Positions 35,696-43,992 of a stretch of 64,000 nt of DNA are shown here, in pieces. Below the pieces are notes generated by a model that was not told the origin of the DNA, did not search any database, and was given only the letters and a program-made list of their open reading frames with translations. The stretch is from positions 16,406 to 80,405 of the forward strand of contig CALEXX010000019.1 in assembly GCA_937925095.1 (NCBI GenBank). Direction: 5' to 3'. Within the stretch, counting starts at the first letter, position 1. Every line of letters begins with the position of its first letter. The position numbers were made by a program, and so were the translations under genes. Origin of the DNA: an uncultured Leptotrichia sp. Its GTDB lineage: Bacteria; Fusobacteriota; Fusobacteriia; Fusobacteriales; Leptotrichiaceae.

Positions 35696-36532
35696 ATGAA
35701 CTTTTTAGAAATTTTTAAATATTCCTTCATGCAGAATGCACTGATTGTCGGCTTACTCTCAAGTATATGCTGCGGTATAATCGGAACATACATTGTTAAT
35801 AAAAAAATGGTGTTTATATCATCAAGCATCAGTCATGCTTCCTACGGAGGAATTGGAATTGGAATATTTTTAATTTACTTTTTTAGGCTGGAAGTAAAAG
35901 ATCCATTAATTTTTGGACTGATATTTTCAATCTTTTCAGGTATACTGATACTTGTTTTAAAGGATTTTTTTAATGTAGATAGTGACCTTGGTATTGGTAT
36001 TATGATGTCTCTTGGAATGGCAGTGGGAATTATTTTTTCCTTTATGACTCCTGGATATCAGGCTGATATGTCTACCTACCTTTTTGGAAATATACTTTTA
36101 TCAAATAAACTGAATATAATTTTATTGGTTGGTCTGAACAGCATAACAATAATTTTTTTCATTGTATTTTATAAAGGTATAGTTTATTCAAGTTTTGATG
36201 AAAATTTTTATAGAATATATGGCATACCTGTTACCTTCATAAATTATTTTATGATTATACTTGTTTCTTCTGCTATTATCATAAATATAAAAACAATAGG
36301 AATCATACTGATAATCTCAATTCTTACAATACCTCAGGCTACTGCTTCAATTATTGCAAGGAAATATTCATCAATACTGTTTTTATCTGTATTTTTTTCC
36401 TTTCTTGGGATTCTGTTTGGACTGTATTTTTCATACATCTTCAATATTCCATCAGGACCTTCGATTATTGTTTCATTGACTATTTTACTGGTTATAGTAA
36501 AACTTTTTTCATTTTTTGCAAAAAAGTATTGA
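35696..36532 (+). CDS. Zinc-type ABC transporter permease (ZnuB-like)
   Basis: Membrane permease of 278 residues with about eight hydrophobic helices, of the ABC-3 metal permease family. Typical segments are MVFISSSISHASYGGIGIGI, and the coupling region SFDENFYRIYGIPV, then IKTIGIILIISILTIPQATA. AGAGGGGG precedes the ATG. Its stop codon overlaps the -35 box of the dps promoter. Confidence 0.9.
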   Translation: MNFLEIFKYSFMQNALIVGLLSSICCGIIGTYIVNKKMVFISSSISHASYGGIGIGIFLIYFFRLEVKDPLIFGLIFSIFSGILILVLKDFFNVDSDLGIGIMMSLGMAVGIIFSFMTPGYQADMSTYLFGNILLSNKLNIILLVGLNSITIIFFIVFYKGIVYSSFDENFYRIYGIPVTFINYFMIILVSSAIIINIKTIGIILIISILTIPQATASIIARKYSSILFLSVFFSFLGILFGLYFSYIFNIPSGPSIIVSLTILLVIVKLFSFFAKKY

Positions 36533-36557
36533 CATTTTTTATATTTTATATTATAAT
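36529..36557 (+). promoter_or_regulatory. Consensus promoter of dps
   Basis: TTGACA (36529-36534), exactly 17 bases, TATAAT (36552-36557): a perfect sigma-70 consensus. It overlaps the znuB-like stop codon. So strong a promoter suggests that expression is set by a repressor. Confidence 0.8.
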
Positions 36558-36560
36558 AAA

Positions 36561-36577
36561 TTTGTAATTAATACAAA
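36561..36577 (+). promoter_or_regulatory. Candidate operator at the dps start site
   Basis: TTTGTA-ATTAA-TACAAA is a perfect inverted repeat placed over the expected +1. Dps genes are often repressed by PerR or Fur; the repeat does not match the usual PerR box well, so the regulator is open. Confidence 0.4.
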
Positions 36578-36636
36578 ATAGTAATTAATTTTAAAGATTA
36601 TAAAATTAAAATAATTTTATTTAGGAGGTAATTACA

Positions 36637-37080
36637 ATGAGTAAAACAGTAGAAAAATTAAACTTATATCTGGTAAATCTAAACGTGTTATACAGAAAGG
36701 TACAGAATTATCACTGGAATGTAGCAGGAAAAGGATTCTTTACTATCCACAGTAAATTAGAAGAATTCTATGATGGCCTTAACGGACAGATAGATGATGT
36801 AGCTGAAAGAATACTTTCAATCGGAGGAAGACCATACGGTACATTAAAAGATTATTTAGCATTAACTACAATTAAGGAAGCTGAAAACAAAGAAATTGGG
36901 GTACATGATGTTTTAGTTTCTGTAAAGGCTGAATTTGAAGGAATGTTAAACCTTGTAAAAGAAATTAAAGCAGCTGCAGATGAAGAGAATGACTATGGAA
37001 CATCAGCAATGGTAGATGAATACATATCTAACTATGAAAAAAATCTGTGGATGTTAAATGCCTACCTTAAAGAAATCTAA
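36637..37080 (+). CDS. dps: Dps-family ferritin-like protein
   Basis: Miniferritin of 147 residues that forms a 12-mer, oxidises Fe(II) with peroxide and shields DNA. The interfacial ferroxidase ligands are in place: H26 (NYHWNV), H38 (FTIHSKLEEFYDG), D53 and E57 (QIDDVAERIL), with the spacing of known Dps proteins. The N-terminus is short and not lysine-rich, so direct DNA binding is doubtful. GGAGGT precedes the ATG. It has its own strong promoter and a hairpin terminator. Confidence 0.93.
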   Translation: MSKTVEKLNLYLVNLNVLYRKVQNYHWNVAGKGFFTIHSKLEEFYDGLNGQIDDVAERILSIGGRPYGTLKDYLALTTIKEAENKEIGVHDVLVSVKAEFEGMLNLVKEIKAAADEENDYGTSAMVDEYISNYEKNLWMLNAYLKEI

Positions 37081-37112
37081 TATAATTTGAGTTAAACCAT
37101 ACAAAGTGGAAC

Positions 37113-37178
37113 AAAAAAACTATATTTCCTAATTTATTTAAATTTTGCAATTTAGATAATTTGAAATATAGTTTTTTT
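37113..37178 (+). terminator. dps terminator, possibly a small foldback repeat
   Basis: AAAAAAACTATATTTC (37113-37128) pairs with GAAATATAGTTTTTTT (37163-37178), a 16-base perfect stem ending in T7, 32 bases after dps. The interior resembles the arm of the foldback repeats at 49984 and 63909, so it may be a deletion derivative of that family. Confidence 0.65.
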
Positions 37179-37345
37179 ATTTCTTTTTCCACCTCCATAT
37201 ATATTATAGAGCCTAAATTATTTAAACTTCAGCACAAATAGAAAAGAAAATGTAGCAAAAAGGAAAATAAGAAAAAAAGAATTTGATTGCATTTTATTTT
37301 TCATTTGAGTATTTTATACTTTAAAATTCAAATAAAAATTAATTA

Positions 37346-37374
37346 TTGTATTTCTATTTATAAACTGATAGAAT
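37346..37374 (+). promoter_or_regulatory. Promoter of the ABC exporter/ABC-F cassette
   Basis: TTGTAT (37346-37351), 17-base spacer, TAGAAT (37369-37374). The start near 37381 gives a leader of about 120 bases before the first transporter gene. The region 37179-37345 shows nothing else. Confidence 0.45.
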
Positions 37375-37431
37375 GAAATAAATAGTTGTTGATTATTCTC
37401 CAAAAAAATAAATAAAAAAGGACAGAATCAT

Positions 37432-37488
37432 TTGAGAGTCTCTTACGGAGGTCCGTATAGCAGAATTCAAGAAATTTATATAACTTAG
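37432..37488 (+). CDS. Possible regulatory leader peptide
   Basis: An 18-codon frame starting at TTG (VSYGGPYSRIQEIYIT after the first two residues) has AAAAGGA upstream, and its TAG stop overlaps the AGGAG ribosome site of the transporter gene. TACGGA-GG-TCCGTA (37444-37457) within it could form a hairpin. Leader peptides with ribosome stalling control many antibiotic-resistance ABC-F and methylase genes. It could instead be the remnant of a decayed gene. Confidence 0.3.
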   Translation: MRVSYGGPYSRIQEIYIT

Positions 37489-37502
37489 GAGTTTTAAATT
37501 AA

Positions 37503-38723
37503 ATGAATAAAAATACAAAAAAAATACTTATTCCATCGACATATTCAATAATTTTTACAGTTATCCTGATAATTTTTGAAGGTCTTTCTTCAACAGGTCT
37601 TGCATTTTATGAAGGGAAAGCTATAGATGTAATAACAATAGGCTCTTCTAATAAAATAATGGTAAATAAACTTGCTATTACAATAGCTTTATGTTTTACA
37701 GTACAATGGTTAAGTAGTGTTTTTGCTCCATATTTTCAAAGAATAATGTTCATTAAAAGAATAGAAATTCTCAGAGAAGAAATAGTAAAATCTGTTTTAA
37801 ATGCTTCTGTGCCAGATATAGACAGATTTGAAACAGGAGATATACATTTAAGATTAACAAAAAATTTGAATAATATAAATTATTTTTTTTCGGACATACT
37901 GTATATTTTTGTTCGGAGAATGGTTATTGGAGTAAGTGCAGTTTTAATTGCATTTATAATAAGCAGAGAATTAGCTGTTTTAGAATTTTTTTTACTTCCG
38001 TTTATAATTATGATAAATGTAAAAATAAATGATTCTATGGAAAAGAATTTTTATTTAATGGACGAATATTATGGAAAAATAGCAAATATACTGGAAAATA
38101 TTTTGAGGTTAATGCAGACAATAAAAATATACAAAGCAGATTTTTTTATAAAGAAACGCTTTGAAAATTCGCTAAAAGATATATATTCAGAAAATAAAAA
38201 GAATAACAGAATAATAATAAAAAAAGGGAATTTTCTGACAGTGATTAATTATCTTCCTGTTATTATACATTATATAGTCGGAGTAATATTAATCTATAAT
38301 AAAAACATAACATTAGGTACATTTGTAACATTTGGTTTATTCAGAAGTTATGTTTCAAATTTTTTAAATTATTTTCCTAATTTTATATTGAAGTATCATG
38401 AGATGAAAGCTTCGGTAAAAAGATTAAATGAGTTGATAAATCTTAATGAAAATAAATGTTTTATAAAATTGAAAAAAATTGAATTACAGGATGATAAAGA
38501 TATTATAATATCAGGAAAGAATATTTCTTTTTCTTATTCGAAAGAAAAAAAATTTTTTCTAAATAATATAAATATAAATATTTATAACAAAAAAATAAAT
38601 GTAATAACAGGAAAAAGCGGTAGTGGTAAAACTACATTACTGCATTTGCTATCGGGAATATACCCGGTTGAAAAAGGTGAGGTTATATACTATTTAAATA
38701 TAGATGAAAAAAAATGTATATAA
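37503..38723 (+). CDS. ABC half-exporter, N-terminal part (frameshifted gene)
   Basis: First 406 residues of an ABC exporter subunit. A six-helix membrane domain (about 1-320, with the coupling-loop region LRLMQTIKIYKADFFIKKRF) is followed by the start of the nucleotide-binding domain, with Walker A GKSGSGKTT near residue 374. The frame stops just after GEVIYY at an A8 run (38707-38714). The frame one base back continues with the rest of the ATPase (38714-39148). One more A, a -1 ribosomal shift on A-AAA-AAA or transcript slippage would join them into a protein of about 550 residues. Codon use is extremely AT-rich, unlike neighbouring housekeeping genes. With the next gene it would form a heterodimeric exporter. 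Confidence 0.8.
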   Translation: MNKNTKKILIPSTYSIIFTVILIIFEGLSSTGLAFYEGKAIDVITIGSSNKIMVNKLAITIALCFTVQWLSSVFAPYFQRIMFIKRIEILREEIVKSVLNASVPDIDRFETGDIHLRLTKNLNNINYFFSDILYIFVRRMVIGVSAVLIAFIISRELAVLEFFLLPFIIMINVKINDSMEKNFYLMDEYYGKIANILENILRLMQTIKIYKADFFIKKRFENSLKDIYSENKKNNRIIIKKGNFLTVINYLPVIIHYIVGVILIYNKNITLGTFVTFGLFRSYVSNFLNYFPNFILKYHEMKASVKRLNELINLNENKCFIKLKKIELQDDKDIIISGKNISFSYSKEKKFFLNNININIYNKKINVITGKSGSGKTTLLHLLSGIYPVEKGEVIYYLNIDEKKCI

Positions 38724-39148
38724 AAAACAATTTTAAAGATAAAATTTTATATGTAGGACAACATGATTTTCTATTTATAGATACAATATTAAATAATTTG
38801 ACTTTAGGTTCAAAAGAAATAGATATCGAAAAAGTAGTTGAAATATGTAAATTATTTGATATTCATAATTCGATAATGAAACTGGACAAAGGTTATGAAA
38901 CAGTAATTGGAGAAAAAAATACACATTCATTGTCTGGAGGAGAAATCAGGAGGCTTTCTATTGCAAGAGCCTGTTTAAGAAAACCTGAAATCCTTTTTCT
39001 GGATGAACCTACGTCTTCTCTTGATCATGAAACAGAAAAAAAAATTATTGATATAGTGGAAAAAATGAGAAAAAATACAACATTTATCATATCATCACAC
39101 AGTTTATCTTTTATTGAGAGAGCTGATAAACTATTTATTATAAAATAA
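38714..39148 (+). CDS. ABC half-exporter, C-terminal ATPase part (frameshifted gene)
   Basis: The 144-residue continuation of the upstream half-exporter in the -1 frame: Q-loop region LYVGQHDFLFIDTILNNL, signature SLSGGEIRRLSIARAC, Walker B EILFLDEPTSSLD, and H-loop SSHSLSF. It has no Walker A of its own and no ribosome site, so it is not an independent ATPase. The ATG at 38714 is formed by the end of the A8 run itself. Confidence 0.8.
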   Translation: MYIKNNFKDKILYVGQHDFLFIDTILNNLTLGSKEIDIEKVVEICKLFDIHNSIMKLDKGYETVIGEKNTHSLSGGEIRRLSIARACLRKPEILFLDEPTSSLDHETEKKIIDIVEKMRKNTTFIISSHSLSFIERADKLFIIK

Positions 39149-39252
39149 AGATAAAATTGAAGAAGAAGATTCTTTGAAGTATATATAATAAATGGTATAA
39201 AGTTATTATTTTTCAAATTTTTAAATAAAGTAAACAAGGAGTTACCATTAAA

Positions 39253-40968
39253 ATGAAAAATATGATGTTATTAAAAGTTTTAGGTATAATAAATAAGTTA
39301 CCAAGTAGAAAAAAAATGTTAAAAATGCAGTTGTTGTTAACAATTTTTGTGTTTTCAGGTTATTATTTATCTGCTCTTTTACTGGAGAAATTTTATGTAA
39401 ATATGGCAAAAAGCTTAAATTCTTTTGCTTTTCCTGTATTATATCTGATTTCAGTTTTAATTTTTAAATTTATAATAAATTTAATGGAATTATATTTTAT
39501 ACCTAATTTAGAAATGCTTATAAAATCGGATTTATATGTTAAAGTAAATGAAGCACTACACAATTCAAAGAAAATTCAAGGAAATATTTCGGAATATCTG
39601 TCAAATATTTTGCAAAATGTGGAAATTGTTACGGAAATTTTATCAAGATGGATTTATAATTTTTTTTCTTCTTTTATATTACTTTTACTTTTTTTAGTAG
39701 TAATTTCTAATGTAGATATCATAATAGGAATATTATACACATTAACAGTTTTGGTATCGGCAATTACTCATATATTTTTTTATTCAAAAATGGGTATGGA
39801 AAAAACGGCTTTTTTAGAAATAACAAATAAAAGCAATTCTTATTTGAGTCAGGCTATTTCAGGAATAAGAGAAATCAGAAGTTTCGGTCTAGAAGAAATG
39901 TATATTCGAAATGTTCTGGAATTTAACGATGGAATAGTAAAAAATCAGTTGAAATATGAAAAAACTTTTATGGAACATGAAATTTTTAATAATTTATTGT
40001 GCTACTTGTGTGAGATAATTCCTATTTATATAGGATTAATATTAGTTTCGACAGTTTCTTCGGAAATCGGAAAAACTGCATTTTTAATACAGTTCACTCA
40101 AAGCATGATTGTATTTATGACAGAGTTTAGCGAGTCATATTGCAAAATAAAGTCATCAAAAAATGAAGTAAATAAAATAAGTGATTTATTAAATACAGAA
40201 AGTTTGAAAGTGAAAAAAGATCAGAGCAAAGAGAATGTGGAAATAACAAATAGTAAAATAGCATTGGAAATTAAAAATTTAACGGCTTTTTATGGGAAAA
40301 ATAAGGTGCTTGACGATATTTCATTTTCCGTTTTGGAAGGAGAAACTGTAGCTATAATAGGAAAAAGTGGAAGTGGAAAGAGTACATTACTCAAAATTCT
40401 TTCCGGATTTATGGAAAATTATGACGGAAAATATTTTCTTTTGGGAAAGGAAGTAGTTAAAGATGTTTCCGAAAGTTTTATTAGAGATAATGTATCTTAC
40501 GTATCTCAAAATGAAGTTTTGTTTGATTTCAGTATAGAGGATAATATAAGAATCGGAAAAAGTGATATTTCAAATGATGAAATAGGTAGAATTCTAAAAA
40601 AAGTAAATATGCATAAAGAAGTTGAAGAGTTATGTAACGGGATAAAAACAGTAATCGGAGAAGAAGGAACGGCTTTATCAGGAGGACAGATACAAAGAAT
40701 ATGTATTGCAAGAGCATTGGCTAAAGATACATGTGTATTTCTTTTTGATGAAATAACGTCCTCATTGGATAGGAAAAATGAGAGAAAAATAATGGAAGAA
40801 TTAAAAAAAATGAAAAATAAAACTATATTAATGAGCACACACAGTCGTGAAATACTTCCATATGCCTCTAAAATTATAATTCTTAAGGAAGGAAAAATAG
40901 AAGTAAAAGAAAGTTTTGATGAGCTTTATAAAATAGAGGATTATTTTAAAGAAGAGTATACGAAATAG
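39253..40968 (+). CDS. ABC half-exporter (membrane domain plus ATPase)
   Basis: Complete ABC exporter subunit of 571 residues. Six hydrophobic helices (about 25-300) precede an ATPase with Walker A GKSGSGKST, Q-loop YVSQNEVLFDFS, signature LSGGQIQRICIARAL, Walker B CVFLFDEITSSLD and H-loop STHSRE. No C39 peptidase domain is present, so it does not mature double-glycine leader peptides itself. The Walker B glutamate is intact. It follows the split half-exporter by 104 bases. Substrate may be a peptide or drug; not determinable here. Confidence 0.88.
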   Translation: MKNMMLLKVLGIINKLPSRKKMLKMQLLLTIFVFSGYYLSALLLEKFYVNMAKSLNSFAFPVLYLISVLIFKFIINLMELYFIPNLEMLIKSDLYVKVNEALHNSKKIQGNISEYLSNILQNVEIVTEILSRWIYNFFSSFILLLLFLVVISNVDIIIGILYTLTVLVSAITHIFFYSKMGMEKTAFLEITNKSNSYLSQAISGIREIRSFGLEEMYIRNVLEFNDGIVKNQLKYEKTFMEHEIFNNLLCYLCEIIPIYIGLILVSTVSSEIGKTAFLIQFTQSMIVFMTEFSESYCKIKSSKNEVNKISDLLNTESLKVKKDQSKENVEITNSKIALEIKNLTAFYGKNKVLDDISFSVLEGETVAIIGKSGSGKSTLLKILSGFMENYDGKYFLLGKEVVKDVSESFIRDNVSYVSQNEVLFDFSIEDNIRIGKSDISNDEIGRILKKVNMHKEVEELCNGIKTVIGEEGTALSGGQIQRICIARALAKDTCVFLFDEITSSLDRKNERKIMEELKKMKNKTILMSTHSREILPYASKIIILKEGKIEVKESFDELYKIEDYFKEEYTK

Positions 40969-41087
40969 TTTATAGTTAGAGTTTATTACAGGTATAGTCA
41001 ACTATATAAAAGAAATAACAGATGATGATTATAAAAATAAATTAAATATGTAATATAAATAAGTTTTAAATAAAAGAAAGGAAAAAT

Positions 41088-42551
41088 ATGTCATTAATTA
41101 ATATATCAAATTTATCTTTTTCCTATGATAATAATTATGAAATGATTTTTGAAAATGTCAGCTTTCAAATAGATACGGATTGGAAATTAGGATTTATAGG
41201 AAGAAACGGAAAAGGAAAAACAACTTTTCTGAATATTTTAATGGGGAAATATAATTATAGAGGGACTGTTTCATCAAATGTTACATTTGAATATTTTCCT
41301 TATGAAGTAAAAAATGAAAAACTTAGCACTATGGAAATTTTAAGGGAAATTTGCCCTGATTGTGAAGAATGGAAATTTTTGAAAGAATTTTCACTTTTAG
41401 AAATAGAGGAAGACATAATTAATCATCAATTTTTTCTTTTATCAAGCGGAGAAAAGACAAAAGTACTATTGGCAGCTTTATTTTTAAAAGAGAATAATTT
41501 TTTACTAATAGATGAACCTACAAATCATCTTGATATAAATGCAAGAAAAATTGTGAGCAGATACTTGAAGGGAAAGAAAAGCTTTATTCTCGTTTCACAT
41601 GACAGAAATCTTTTAGACAGCTGTATTGATCATATACTTTCAATTAATAAAACAAATATTGAAATTCAAAAAGGGAATTTTTCAACATGGGAAAAAAATA
41701 AACGGCAACAGGATGAACTGGAAATATATCAGAATAGGAAACTGAAAAAGGAGATAAAACGTCTTGTAAAATCCTCAAAAAGAGTTGCTGTCTGGTCCGA
41801 TAAGGTAGAAAAAACAAAAAATCTCGGAATGGGAGATAAAGGATATATCGGACATATGGCTGCCAAAATGATGAAAAGAGCAAAATCAATAGAAAAAAGA
41901 AGTGATAGATTAATAGAAGAAAAATCCCAATTACTTAAGAATATTGACATAGATGAAAAATTGAAGTTAAGTCCCTTAATATTTCACAGCAAAAGATTAA
42001 TTGAATTTAAAAACGTCTCATTATTTTACAATAACAGATTAATCTGTAGAGATATAAATTTTAAAATTAATCAGGGAGAAATTATTTCTCTGACAGGAAA
42101 AAACGGATCCGGAAAATCAACAATTTTGAAATTGATAATAGGAAAAAATGTTAAATACACAGGAAATATTTATTGTGCAAAAAATTTAAAAATTTCTTAT
42201 GTTTCTCAGGATACTTCCGATTTAAAAGGGAATTTGTTTGAATACATTGAAGAAAAACAGATAGATAAAACATTATTTCTATCAATACTGAGTAAAATGG
42301 GTTTTAACAGCTTACAGTTTGAAAAGGATATCTCAGATTACAGTGAAGGTCAGAAAAAGAAAATTTTAATAACAGCAAGTCTCTGTGAAAAGGCACATTT
42401 GTATATTTGGGATGAACCTTTGAACTTTATAGATATTATGAGTAGAATACAAATAGAAGAATTGATATTAAATTACAGACCGACATTATTGTTTGTTGAA
42501 CATGATGAATTATTTAATAAGAAAGTTGCAGATAGATTCATAAATTTATAA
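41088..42551 (+). CDS. Lsa-type ABC-F ribosomal protection protein
   Basis: Soluble tandem ABC protein of 487 residues without membrane helices. First ATPase: GRNGKGKTT, LSSGEKTKVLL, FLLIDEPTNHLD; second: GKNGSGKST, YSEGQKKKILI, IWDEPLNFID. The phrase DTDWKLGFIGRNGKGKTTFL and the closing RPTLLFVEHDELF are those of Lsa/Vga-type ABC-F proteins, which dislodge lincosamides, pleuromutilins and streptogramin A from the ribosome. The inter-domain linker (about 205-300) is basic and coiled. Resistance spectrum is not readable from sequence. It lies 119 bases after the exporter pair on the same strand, probably one cassette. Confidence 0.85.
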   Translation: MSLINISNLSFSYDNNYEMIFENVSFQIDTDWKLGFIGRNGKGKTTFLNILMGKYNYRGTVSSNVTFEYFPYEVKNEKLSTMEILREICPDCEEWKFLKEFSLLEIEEDIINHQFFLLSSGEKTKVLLAALFLKENNFLLIDEPTNHLDINARKIVSRYLKGKKSFILVSHDRNLLDSCIDHILSINKTNIEIQKGNFSTWEKNKRQQDELEIYQNRKLKKEIKRLVKSSKRVAVWSDKVEKTKNLGMGDKGYIGHMAAKMMKRAKSIEKRSDRLIEEKSQLLKNIDIDEKLKLSPLIFHSKRLIEFKNVSLFYNNRLICRDINFKINQGEIISLTGKNGSGKSTILKLIIGKNVKYTGNIYCAKNLKISYVSQDTSDLKGNLFEYIEEKQIDKTLFLSILSKMGFNSLQFEKDISDYSEGQKKKILITASLCEKAHLYIWDEPLNFIDIMSRIQIEELILNYRPTLLFVEHDELFNKKVADRFINL

Positions 42552-42587
42552 AATAAATTAGTCGGATTTTTCAATTAGGGTAATTTA

Positions 42588-42763
42588 ATCCTAAATTCCC
42601 AGATTTTTATACATAGGATACCTCAAAGTCTTAATTTACAAGCCATCTAAAAATTGATGTTATGTTTAATTATACATATTTTATTTTTTGCAGAAATCTC
42701 TGAAAGATTTAATTTTACTAAGTTAGTATGTTTCATATGTATAATTTTTTGGGAATTTAGGTT
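42588..42763. repeat. Nested inverted repeat downstream of the ABC-F gene
   Basis: CCTAAATTCCC (from 42590) pairs with GGGAATTTAGG (to 42761), and inside it AATTATACATAT (42668-42679) pairs with ATATGTATAATT (42735-42746). This gives a foldback of about 175 bases with no coding frame. It may mark a decayed mobile element at the end of the acquired cassette. Confidence 0.5.
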
Positions 42764-42789
42764 AAATAATAAACTATTTTCATTATAAT

Positions 42790-42847
42790 AAAAAATAGAG
42801 TTATAAAATACATAGCAACTGATTCGTATTTCTACACTCTATTTTTT
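42790..42847. terminator. Terminator between ABC-F and fni (convergent)
   Basis: AAAAAATAGAGT (42790-42801) pairs with ACTCTATTTTTT (42836-42847). Tracts of A and T on either side suit use in both directions. It closes the leftward uppS-to-fni operon as well as the rightward cassette. Confidence 0.7.
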
Positions 42848-42858
42848 ATATTATTTTT

Positions 42859-42963
42859 CTATTCCTTTTTGTTATTTTCTCTGTAATATTCCCATTCTTC
42901 CATTGCTGTTCCCTCTGTCGGATGATAAACTCCAAAAACAGTTACAATATAATTCTTTATATA
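42859..42963 (-). other. In-frame coding-like extension after the fni stop
   Basis: Directly after the TAA of fni the same frame stays open for 34 codons to a TAG, reading YIKNYIVTVFGVYHPTEG and then a tail rich in E, W and Y. It looks like protein-coding sequence rather than AT-rich noise. It may be the remnant of a deleted gene's 3' end, a read-through extension, or a tiny gene (an internal ATG at 42903 has GAGGGA upstream). I do not recognise it. Confidence 0.35.
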
Positions 42964-43965
42964 TTATATATTTAAAGAAAACTCCTTTGTCTTACCATAC
43001 AGAACATACTTTACATTCTGAAGTTCCTTTACATTTTTAGCATTTAAGGCACACATTATCATTCTGCATTCTTCTTTCCAGCTGTTTACTATTTCTATTA
43101 TTTCTTCAGTGGAATTATTTTCTGCAAGACGAAGCATTGCTCCTGAAAGCCCTACTGCCTTTGCTCCCAGCACAAGAGCCTTTATGATGTCAAGAGGATG
43201 CCTTACCCCTCCACTTGCTATTATTTCAGCCTTATTAATATAATCTTTTAATCTAAGAAGACACGATACTGTACCTTGTCCCCATTCATTAAGATAGGAA
43301 AATCTATTTTCTCCCCTCATATTTTCAATATAGGCAAAGTTTGTTCCACCTCTTCCGCTTATATCAAATGTTTTTAGCCCAAGTTCCATACCTTTTTTTA
43401 CCGTATCAGGACTCATTCCAAAACCTACTTCCTTTAAAATCAATGGAACTTTTACATTTTTTACAAAATCAGATATATTTTTTTCCCATTCATTGAAGTT
43501 TCTACTTCCTTCAGGCATTATAAGCTCCTGCATTAGATTAACATGTATCTGTAAAAATAACGGATTTAAATCTTCCACAGCCTTCATTCCTGCTGTATAA
43601 TTTTTATCCGCTCCAATATTTGTTCCAAGAAGAAGTCCTTCGTTTTCTTTCCTTACCACTTCAAATGAGTCATCATCAGGATTTTTCAAGGCGGCACTGT
43701 ATGAGCCTGTAACAAAAAGGATATTACATTCCTTTGCAACTTTTGCAAGTTTCCTGTTTATTTCTTTTCCCTTTTTGCTTCCACCTGTCATTGCATTTAT
43801 AAAAAAAGGATATTCGAATGTATTTTCTGCAAAATTGACAGACATATCTATTTCTTCCAGATTATATTTAGGTATTGAGCACTGTATCAGTTCCATATCA
43901 TCGAAACTATTACCTGTGCTTTCATATTTTAACGCATATTTTATATGCTCATCCTTCCTGTTCAT
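42964..43965 (-). CDS. fni: Isopentenyl-diphosphate delta-isomerase, type 2
   Basis: FMN/NADPH-dependent IPP-DMAPP isomerase of 333 residues. It starts NRKDEHIKYALKY, with FINAMTGGSKKGKEINRKLA, FVTGSYSAALKNPDD, the FMN loop ILKEVGFGMSPDT, FDISGRGGTNFAYIEN, and IASGGVRHPLDIIKALVLGA. All are type 2 hallmarks. GAGAGG precedes the ATG. It is last in the mevalonate operon, 27 bases after the phosphomevalonate kinase gene. Confidence 0.95.
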   Translation of the reverse strand: MNRKDEHIKYALKYESTGNSFDDMELIQCSIPKYNLEEIDMSVNFAENTFEYPFFINAMTGGSKKGKEINRKLAKVAKECNILFVTGSYSAALKNPDDDSFEVVRKENEGLLLGTNIGADKNYTAGMKAVEDLNPLFLQIHVNLMQELIMPEGSRNFNEWEKNISDFVKNVKVPLILKEVGFGMSPDTVKKGMELGLKTFDISGRGGTNFAYIENMRGENRFSYLNEWGQGTVSCLLRLKDYINKAEIIASGGVRHPLDIIKALVLGAKAVGLSGAMLRLAENNSTEEIIEIVNSWKEECRMIMCALNAKNVKELQNVKYVLYGKTKEFSLNI

Positions 43966-43992
43966 TCGAAAACTCCTCTCAGCCAGTTATTT

